This document shows, one piece after another, positions 55,447 to 64,000 of a DNA stretch of 64,000 bases. The DNA comes from Phanerochaete sordida (lineage: Eukaryota > Basidiomycota > Agaricomycetes > Polyporales > Phanerochaetaceae), in assembly GCA_019973155.2 (NCBI GenBank), contig BPQB01000079.1, positions 62,001 to 126,000 on the forward strand. The letters are read 5' to 3'. The position numbers and the translations under genes were made by a program. Position 1 is the stretch's first letter. Each line of letters opens with the position of its first letter. Below the pieces are notes generated by a model. The model did not search any database. It worked only from the letters and a program-made list of their open reading frames with translations, and was not told where the DNA came from.

Positions 55447-57341
55447 ATGACCCGTGCTAACAAGCGTCGCCATGCCCGCTCTCCCGGTATCGAGGAGACA
55501 GAACGTCCAAAGAAGCCAAAAACTCCTATCAGACCTGTATCCAAATCTAGCTCATTCGCCAAACTACCTCTCGAGCTGGAGGAGCGCATTTTGGCAGATC
55601 TAGATGCCCTGGACATTTTAAACGCCGAATTGGTATGTAGAGCTGCGCTGGATTCGAACGTATGATTTATTCCGCCCGGCTTTCTTAGGTTTGTCGCGCT
55701 TGGCGCGATCTCGTCAGGTCGTCCCTGCAACTGCAGTACAAGCTCGAATGCTCCGTTCACGACGTATGCGATGCCAATGCCCCTCGCAGAACTACTCTCT
55801 TTGAGCGGATCGCACGCGTCAGGCGGTGGAAGCAGTCATGGAAGGCCCTTCAATGGTCTGCGAAGTACGTCGACGCACTTCCCTGCGCCGATCTAGGGAG
55901 CCCGGGCCGCGAGTTTCAGATGCAGGGCTCCGTTATAGGATGTTTTAGCCCGGGGTCAGGGAATACATTCGAATTCTATCGAATGTCCTCCAGGATACGG
56001 ACCGTTGAGCCGAGACAGTGGACGATAGCAGGCCTTTTGGACCACACCTCGTACGGTGCGTGGGCTTTTGACCCTGAAGAAAACCTGCTCGCGGTACTTC
56101 AGATGTACGTGAACCCTGTTATACCTCTTTTCGCCCCTCAATAATCTGTATATAATCAGCTGTGCCACGACGGAGACCGTCGAGGTCTGCTTCTACTCGT
56201 GTACCACACCTGGACACCACCCAGAAGCTGGTGCGCCCACGCTCCGCATTGCGCTACCAGCGCATGCTTTGCTTGACGACACATGGCAGCTGGACTTAAG
56301 TATATGTGGCTCAATCGTTATCGTTTATGCGGAGAGTCCGGACGGCTCGCATATCAGCATCTGGTTCTACAACTGGAGACAAGGCGAAGTCCTTTCGGTG
56401 AGTCCTCATGTAGGACCTCACAGCGGCATTGTGGCTAACATTGAGGCAGAGGGTAGTCTGCGACGCAGGTCGCGATGCATTCGTGCTGGACCACGTTGCT
56501 TTCCTCAGCCAAGACACCGTGCTGTTCACTGCTATGGACCAAGAAGCAAACTACCTTGTTGCGGTGGAACTCCGAGACCTTCCCCGCAGGATTTGCCGAT
56601 TTCCTGACGTTTTGTTCCTCGAGCACTGTGTGGTTCTTGAATATCCGGAGCCGAACGCGGGCGTGGACTACGAGCGCTCCACCATCGTCGGCAGCCCGAT
56701 GCATACGCGCGGTTGTGCTGAAGGCGCCTTCGGGATGAAGTACACCAACACCATTATCAGCATCATTCTCTCAATTTCCGACGCGCAAGAGGATCCTCAG
56801 TCGTACGACTTTGTCATCACGTCCCGCTTCATTGTCTCCAGCCTCGCGAACCTCCCTTCGAGAGTGCCTGGCGAATACTGCGACATCGTCCCCTGGAAAG
56901 ACTGGTGCGAGCATACACGGCTGTTTCGTGCGACGAGCGTACCCGAGATGCAAGCCTGCGGATCCCGATACCTCACAGCGCAAGACTTGGACGACGGGAC
57001 GCACCGGCTTGTCGTGCGCGACTTCGACACCGTACTGGCGCTGAAGCTCGACGCGGCCGCGGGCGACGCGGATCTGCATATGGACTGCGAGCCGCACGAG
57101 AACACCGACGGCTTTTGGAAAAGACCCGAGGCTACTGGAGCACCGTATCGAGAGGTTGTGTCAGAGATCATCGTGGAAGCCGATGACCGCGTACTCCTTG
57201 CCGAAGATGGTATTTTCGTCGCGCGGGCAAGGGATAACCTTCCGGGCAGCGACAGCACCAAGTACGTTCAGCTTTCGCACCTTAACTACGGAGTCTCTCA
57301 ACAAAATTGCGTTGAACAGGCTGGAGATATACGAAATATAG
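55447..57341 (+). CDS. F-box protein, lineage-specific family, copy 3
   Basis: Start MTRANKRRHARSPGIEETE at 55447, a basic N-terminus. The F-box is FAKLPLELEERILADLDALD, spliced to VCRAWRDLVRSSLQLQYKLE. The same blocks as copy 2 follow: RIARVRRWKQSWKALQWSAK, FEFYRMSSRIRTVEPRQW, WAFDPEENLLAVLQ, VEVCFYSCTTPGHHPEAGA, IWFYNWRQGEVLS, DHVAFLSQDTVLFTAMDQ, ACGSRYLTAQDLDDGTHRLV and EADDRVLLAEDGIFVARARD. The final intron joins K to LEIYEI, stopping at 57341. About 560 residues, intact, with introns at the positions seen in copies 2 and 4. Closest in sequence to copy 2. Confidence 0.82.
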
Positions 57342-57657
57342 TACCAGTCCTGTGCACGGGGACTGCGAAGCGTTTCCCGCCGAGGAATTCCTAGCCTCAG
57401 ACCTAACGTCCGCCTTTTTTGTTCACTCCACGTCGGTAGCGTTTTGATGAAGGCCTCACATGCATAACATAGACACAAATAATTGAATAATTGCTATTGC
57501 CTTGAGTTTTCTAATAAGTACGTCTGGAAGATCAGTCCTGCGCGTGAGCCTCAGGCGGCCCATCGTCAAGCGGGTGGCGTTAGACGCTGACCGGGTTCAG
57601 AAGCATTGACGCGACGCCTCTTCCTTGAGCGTGGACATCGACCTCAATCTTCTCGTC
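57342..57657. other. intergenic between F-box copies 3 and 4
   Basis: About 315 bases holding the end of copy 3 and the promoter of copy 4. No other feature is seen. Confidence 0.5.
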
Positions 57658-59624
57658 ATGGACTCCGGCCCCAACTTCCTTGAGAACCGCATCCTGGCAC
57701 TTAAAGGCGAACGGCGTCGCTCGAAAAAGTCTGCTTCACCTACTATAATCGCGACAAAGACACGCGCCGGCGTCGTGCGGAGGCTCGACGCGTGCGTGGC
57801 CAACTTGGTGTCCAAGCTGCCCGTCGAGCTGTTAGAGCGCGTTTTGGACGAATTACCAGCGTTGGAAGTATTGAATGCAAACCTAGTACGTTCCTTGATT
57901 TATGTTCGCGGTTTCCGCTCAGTGTCGTGTCAGGTATGCCGTGGGTGGCACGACCTCATCCATTCCTCCCTGCGACTACAATTCAAGATCGAATGCTTCA
58001 TTGCTGGCATTGAAAATAATCCCAACTCCTTGAGTATCAGCCTGCTCGAACGCACTGAGCGGGTCAAGCAATGGAAAAGGGCTTGGAAGAGACTCGATTG
58101 GTCCGAGAAGCAATGCACATCATCTCAAATCCCTCACGTCGGCCTATGGGAAGACCTGGATGACTTCCAAGTTGTGGGCTCTTATCTTGGCGGTTTTAAC
58201 CCCAATGGAGGGAACGACTTCGTCTTTCATCGTATAGGCTCAGAAACACGGAATGTCAGCGCCCAGCAACGAAGTGTGACAGGTACCCTGGAGCCTTCGA
58301 TGACCTGTCGTGACTGGGCATTTAGCCCAGAGGAGGACCTCATAGCTGTTTTGCGAGTGTACGTCTCTTCTCTACAATATTTAGGGGTGTTCACTGACTT
58401 GAGAACATATCAGCCACGGGGATACCGCAGAGGCAGATGTTGTCTTCTATACGATGACAACAGGGGACATGCACCCAGAAGCGTCTTCGCCTACCCTTCC
58501 TCTCAATCTCGACCTCCCTGTTCCCGATGGCGACAGCTTGGCTTCGCTCCTCCTGTGCCAGGATCGCGTCATTATTCTCACAGAGGACCATGATTCTGGT
58601 CGGATAGAGCTCCAAGTTTATGACTGGAAGTGTGGGAATATGCTGGCAGTAAGCCCGTGTTTAATTTTTGACGTGTATGCTCAGGAACCCACTGAACTTA
58701 ACCCGCAGAGCTTGCACAGTAATCGTCGAATGGAAACGATTTGCCTTGACCACGCCGCTTTTCTTTCTCGGGATGTTATCCTCCTCGCGACAACTGGAAC
58801 GAATCAACGGGAAAGAAGTGACTTCCTGATTGCAATCGAGCTTTGTAACCTTTCACGAACACCATGCAGCCTCAAGGACATGCTGATGCACTATCCCTGC
58901 GTGGTGCTCGATTTCCCCGAGCCGCTCAACGGAACGGGCTACGACTGCATCACCATATACTGCGATCCTCTTCGAGCACGCTTCCGTAGCGATGGGCTCT
59001 TCGAGTCACGGAGTACAGCCCCTTTGATCCTGCTAGAGGTTATATTCGCCAGTAATGCATCAGACGATGAAGATGAAGATGCTGAAGACGACGACAGTAC
59101 CATGGTCGACTTCGTTATATCCTCCGAGTTCATCCTCACCATACTACCCGAATTACGGTCAAGACCCATGGGCCCCTGGGGTAATCCCATAGTCTCCCTT
59201 CCCGTCTGGGGCTCTCACATGCGTATACTCGGCTCGCTCCTTACGTCCGAAGTCCGCGTGCACGGCTCTCGCTATCTCACCGCTCGCGCGCTCCCCGACG
59301 ACAAGTTCCAGCTTGTTCTGCTCGACTTTGACACCGGCCCCGCGCTGCGCCTCGACGAGGCAAGCGGGGACGCCGTTGTGCGCCAGGGGGACTACCGCTT
59401 CTGGAACGAACCCCGGGATGCGCCGTCAGGCCCGGCATGTAGAGAGGTCGTCTCAAGCCTCGTTGTGAATATACGCGATTCAGCATTCCTCTTGGAAGAC
59501 GGTATTGCTATCGCACGATATAGGGAGGACGAGGCCGCTGGCAACCAAGAGTACGTATAGCCCTTATCTCGCGCAGCAGTATCACTGACGTGATCTTTCC
59601 AGACTGGAGATATACTCGATATGA
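57658..59624 (+). CDS. F-box protein, lineage-specific family, copy 4
   Basis: The first ATG of the frame is at 57658 (MDSGPNFLENRILALKGERR). The F-box is VSKLPVELLERVLDELPALE, spliced to VCRGWHDLIHSSLRLQFKIE. Then RTERVKQWKRAWKRLDWSEK, FVFHRIGSETRNVSAQQR, WAFSPEEDLIAVLR, an intron, HGDTAEADVVFYTMTTGDMH, LQVYDWKCGNMLA, an intron, DHAAFLSRDVILLATTGTN, VRVHGSRYLTARALPDDKFQ and FLLEDGIAIARYRED. The last intron joins E to LEIYSI with the stop at 59622-59624. It has an extra acidic run (DDEDEDAEDDD) near 59070. About 575 residues, intact. It converges on P450 no. 3 with an 84-base gap, so the two 3' UTRs probably overlap. Confidence 0.82.
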
Positions 59625-59708
59625 AGGGCGGCGTATATAAGAGAGGGTACTGGTTGTTACTTCATTGACCTGCGGGAATAGAGACGTCTGCAAGACAGAC
59701 ACTACGTT

Positions 59709-61949
59709 TTATTCTACCGAGGTGCCAGGTTGAATCAGAGCCAGAGCTGAAGCCGAGCGAGGCTTGAACGACACTTTGAAAGGCACAGGGTAACTGCAGT
59801 AGCGTGAGTCTCCTGCCTCTGATGAGGACCGTCACTACAAATTCGGTAAGCTCACCTGAGCAAACCCGACGTGTACTCGCCGCTGGGCTCGATGACGTTC
59901 CCTGCGGCGTCGACCGCCTTCTCGACGTTGAGCGTCGCGAGGATGTGGGCCATCGCGATCCACATGGAGTCCATGGCGAAGTAGCGTCCGGGGCAGATCC
60001 TGCGGCCGAAGCCAAAGGCAGGCTCGGGGTCCGGCATGTCTTTGTTGAGCTCGCCGTCAGGAGTCAGATAGCGAGTTGGGTCGAAGACGTCGGGGTTTGG
60101 ATAGCGCTCCTCGTCGTGGAGGATCGCCCTGTCAGGTTAGTGAGTGTACGCACGAGGGGATGGGATGCACAGTCTCACCAGGAGTTGCCGACAACGATGG
60201 AACCAGCTGGGAGGTGGTACCCATTGTATTCATCGTCGACTCGAAGCTTGTGCGCGACCCCTGTGCATCGCATAGTCCTGAGAATCAGCAAACGCTGCAC
60301 GCTACATGATGCACACGGTCACATACCGAGGGGAGTTACCTGCCGCCACCTGATTACACACGTCGGCTAATCCTGAACGGCAGACTATGCGGAGGATTCG
60401 GCGTACCTGAGTGTCTCGTTCATTGTCGCAGTGATATAGGGAAGCTCGTCTTTGTCCTCGATGCTCGGGAAACGGTCGCTACCAACAACTCGGTCGATCT
60501 CTTCTTGCGCTCGCTTCTGTATGTCGGGGTACATTACCATGGCCAAGAGGAATGTACCAAGCGAGGAGACCGTCTGTAACCAAAGCTTAGCTTGAGCTGT
60601 TCGAGGAGCAACATTTGAGTAGCCCTTACCGTGTCCGCGCCAGCTGCTCACGATGTCAGCGAGACCCAGTCTTGTGCACAAACGAGAACACACCAGCGTA
60701 GGCCGTTCCGGTGACATGGCGCATATCGTTTTCGCGCGTGGAGTTGTCTTCGTCGGGGTCCAGCTTGCTTAGCATTGTCGTGAGGATGGAAGGAGGCGCT
60801 TTCCCTGAGGCCTATGCAAGTGGTTCAGGTGCGGTAATGCTCTATGGAAGTCCGCGGCGTACCATCGCGTGCTTGATAGACTGGAAAGGCTTGTCGTACA
60901 TGCCTAGCGTCGCCGCTCTCCATTCGGCAGCTGAACGCTGGAATCCTGCGCCGGGGACCCATGAGGGTACGTACTTGACTACGCAGGGGTGTCAGCTACC
61001 ACCAGAGATTATACATGCGAGCGAAGAGCTTACGCCATGGGAGGTAATCAACTAGCACCGGTCAGTAAATTCCTCGAAGGCTGATCTTGGGAATCGAATA
61101 ACACACCCATGTATGATCCTACGTTCCCCACCGACGCCATGCCATTCAGCGCCTTCTCTGCCATGGCGACGTATGGATCGCTGTTCGGCTGAAGCTCCAT
61201 ACCGAAGACAATGCCCAGTATGATGGACGCAGTCATGCTGCGAACTGCCTTGAGTATGGGGCTTGTCTACGACGGTGCAACTCACGTCCGAATCTCCTGC
61301 ATGTAGTCGTCCGGGTGCTCCAACAGACGCGGGAGTAGCTTTCGCGCCTCTTGTGTCTCCTTGTCATAGTACGCAGGGACGGCAGCTGGATGAAAGTACT
61401 GGTGAAAGAGCCGGCGGTGGGCGCGCCATAGGTCGCCGTAGCGTTGAAACGCAAAGTGACGTCCGCCCCAGCCGACGCTGCGAAAAGAGCCGTCACGCTA
61501 CAACTGAACCAAAATACTCCGCAGCGTACTCACAGGTCAAGAAGCATGACCATATATTCCCTGACAGCAGTCATAAACGATCTATGTTGGTCGACGGAAC
61601 TAGACTGACCTGTCAGAGTAGATGTTCGAGCGTCGGTTTAGCAGGTCGTCCGCTGCTTTCGCTGAGTTCAGGACGATGACGTCGGTCCCGAAAATGCGCA
61701 GGTAGATGATGTCCGAGCCTTGAAGTTGGGGGATGCTGATAAGTTTGCATCCAAAGAACAAATAAAAGACGTACTGTAGTCCCGACCCCACTTGGCATAT
61801 GTCATCCATTCGAAGCTCTTCGGGATGTCCCAGGCATTTCCAACAATCGGCAGACCCTTTGGACCAGGGGGCGTGTTGTACCGCTTCCGCTTCACACGAA
61901 GTACCAGCGCAAGAGAAGCGAGCAAAGCGAGGATGACAATGCTGACCAT
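59709..61949 (-). CDS. cytochrome P450 monooxygenase no. 3
   Basis: Microsomal P450; substrate unknown. The start MVSIVILALLASLALVLRVK (anchor) is at 61949, then PPGPKGLPIVGNAWDIPKS. IIYLRIFGTDVIVLN, RRSNIYSDR, VGWGGRHFAFQRYGDLWRAH, ILGIVFGMELQPNSDPYVAM, SIEDKDELPYITATMNETLR (ExxR), [20 protein letters not shown] and haem loop FGFGRRICPGR near 59995. The last coding exon is reached through an intron after SGLL (donor GTGAGC near 59855) and reads SYPVPFKVSFKPRSASALAL, stopping at 59709; ignoring that intron gives a premature stop. About 510 residues, many short introns, no lesion found. More distant from P450s 1 and 2 than they are from each other, but in the same general family. Confidence 0.88.
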
Positions 61950-61995
61950 GGTGCCGTTGTGGGATCATCGAAGCACTGGGGAGTAACAAAAGGAC

Positions 61996-62003
61996 CTATA
62001 TAG
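61996..62003 (-). promoter_or_regulatory. TATA box of P450 no. 3
   Basis: CTATATAG lies 47 bases before the ATG at 61949 on the minus strand. Confidence 0.6.
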
Positions 62004-64000
62004 CCCCTCTAGTGGCGACCGAATGGGAGCCTGTCGTACGAAAATGGCAGTAAATCAAGGCAGTATCAAACCCAGAGCTTACTATCGCGATCCTCCGCCG
62101 ACTCATGTGGCGGCAGCGAATTCAGGAATTATCCTAGCCGTATCTTTGCGCATATTTCGCCTTTTGAGGACCTCCGTTGGTGCGTACCATCTGCATGTCA
62201 GCGCTAAGGCGGGGACCGACCGACGTCTCGGGGAAGACGGAGAGCTGATAAAAATTAGCTTCAAGGAAGATCGCCCGCAAACGGATGCGTATCTTCCACA
62301 GAGTTTGATACCCCCTCATCGAGTACTCCGTGTCATTTGCAAATCCAGCGCTGGGAGTCCGGACATGCTTTTCGCGAAGCACTCACGATTCATGACGCTT
62401 CACAGCGAGCCGTCGGCCGAACAGGTCATTGACCGAGGCGAGATTGTGAACATCGAACAGCAGGGGCGGTCAGGCCATCATACTCCGAGCTTCGCCTCGA
62501 GGCTTGTCTAAATCCCGGCTTACGCTTCGCGTTAGTCTCTCGTTGCACAGTACGCGCAGAAAGCCAGGCCTACTTGTTCGCTATACTTCACGGGACTTCC
62601 CTGTCTTCTGAGCTGCAACAACGGGTAAGTTCGCCGTGCAGAGTCCTGGACAGCTGCGACCCCACTTTCCCGACAGCGGCTCGAGGTATCAAGCACGGTG
62701 TTCCCCTTCAGTCTTCAATATCAGAGCTCACTCGGGCGTACAGCTGATATTGAGCTCATAATTTCAGTGCTGAAGCCTCTTGCGACTCCTGCAAAGAGAT
62801 AGGATTGGTGACGGGAGCAAGCAAAGGTGACCACCGCGAACGATGAATGTGGTTTGTCCGTCGTACGCTAAGCGCGCGCCCAGCGTCGTGCTACGGTGCT
62901 TTCCCACGCTGAGCGCCTGGATCCCGCCGTCCGGCTTTGCGCAGGTTTCTGACAACTCATCGACTCAGCCTAAGGCCGAAGTACCTGTATTCTTTCATCC
63001 AAGTAGTGGATTGAGGACGAAGTGCATGTGCTTTACAGATGACGCGCAGCAGCAATATCTTCAGGCCCATTATGAGCGGTGAAACATACCAACCGACGTA
63101 GATCAAAATCCTATCTCTGGTGGCCGCCGCTGCAGGAGCGTGAAGGAGAAGATAATCGATACTCGACGAAAATGTGAAGATCTAACCTTGAAACAGCTTC
63201 CTGCTCATGCACTCTAGGGGTGCTCGTAGAAGGCTCTCGTCGCGATGCACCTCCAGCTCGGGCGGTACAGTACGTCCCTCGGCAGAGGCTGTCCATCAAA
63301 ACGGCTAGCTGACAAACTCCCAGATACGCCGCCCACCGCCGTCGCCTTGCTGCGCTCGCGCTGGTTATGAGCGCGTCAAGAAGGTATTTCCGCTTGTGTG
63401 CCCGACCTATTAGTGATCTGACGCCGTCAGCAACGCTTCTCCACCCGCAGATTTATGTCCATGCCTGTGCTCCTTGTGATGCGCCCAGGACATTGCTCTT
63501 CCCTCTGTGCCTGAAGCTGTGATGCATCGCGAGACATACGCGTTGCTGTCTGCGTGGCAGCGGTCCGACGAGTATGGAATACGACGCGCCGCGCTGCCGC
63601 AGCCAGCGCATAAAGCCTCAGCGTTCATTGCGAGACTTTGACGATTCTCCTCGCCTTTCAACAGCTCGCTCTTCCCTTGCTATAGTCTGCACGACGCCCG
63701 ATGAAGCTCTGCTCAAGCTCTATCGCTCTCGTAGCGATTCTCACCTCACTTTATCGTAGCACGGCTGCCACAACACAAACGAACGTTGGAGGCGCAATAT
63801 ATTGTGCGCTTTCATGCGTTTTCATTGCCCGCCTCTTGCTTGCTGAATGCAACGTTTGACAGTCATCAGCAACGATCCTGAAGCAAATCATGTACTGACA
63901 GCAGAAGTCGGGTCTGACGGCAGCCTTGTAAGCTCTTAACCCTGCCACCATTTCCATCTACTTATGCGATGAACACAGGACTTCCAGCGTGCAGTGTACG
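62004..64000. other. terminal 2 kb with no supported gene
   Basis: A 162-codon plus-strand frame ends at 62511 but has no domain, and its first codon is not an ATG. The rest has only short frames. I see no RNA gene, repeat or transposon end. The promoter of P450 no. 3 lies in its first few hundred bases. Confidence 0.4.

Noticed and set aside
62023..62511. 162-codon plus-strand frame in the last 2 kb
   Set aside because: Its first codon is not ATG, it begins beside the P450 no. 3 promoter, and no domain or splice signals support it.

Overview
The window is nuclear DNA from a filamentous basidiomycete, most likely an Agaricomycete and possibly of the polypore type (inference). The genes are split by many short GT-AG introns of about 50-65 bases, coding DNA is GC-rich, the P450s have the form common in basidiomycetes, and there are lineage-specific F-box and TPR-CHAT genes. 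All gene models were built by hand from splice signals and family knowledge; no database search was run.

Layout. 1-3.1 kb has no secure gene. A tRNA-Ser(AGA) lies at 3076. From 3.9 to 4.9 kb is copy A of a repeated cassette (small protein plus a conserved tail). From 5.2 to 20.0 kb is a conserved block: class V myosin (-), a phenol-hydroxylase-like FAD monooxygenase (-), a Ydj1-type DnaJ with a CaaX end (+), a C2orf76/UPF0538 protein (-), and a GH3 beta-glucosidase with a PA14-like insert (+). Cassette copy B, with a tandem second tail, is at 20.5-22.1 kb. P450 no. 1 (+), a Met30/SconB-like F-box/WD40 protein (-) and a GSK3 kinase (-) fill 23.3-31.3 kb. An orphan-type F-box gene (+) then converges on a 1860-residue TPR-CHAT protease-like gene (-) at 33.7-41.4 kb. 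Cassette copy C (-) is at 42.6-43.9 kb and P450 no. 2 (-) at 44.6-47.1 kb. The complex I 24 kDa subunit (+), a bestrophin/UPF0187 channel (-) and a Ser/Thr-Pro-rich orphan (-) follow. Three tandem F-box paralogues (+) occupy 53.0-59.6 kb and P450 no. 3 (-) ends at 61.9 kb. The last 2 kb look empty.

Housekeeping genes (myosin V, DnaJ, GSK3, Met30, NDUFV2) alternate with fast-evolving accessory genes (P450s, F-box family, CHAT protein, repeated cassette). The accessory genes do not form an evident biosynthetic cluster. The most unusual item is the cassette, seen as three main copies plus a tandem partial. Each main copy has a small paralogous ORF in the head and a tail of about 440 bases. The tail has a conserved 57-base intron, a potential 9-bp long-range stem, and a GNRA-capped hairpin overlapping the end of a reading frame that is open in every copy. 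The second item to follow is the TPR-CHAT protein, whose putative His/Cys dyad is intact.
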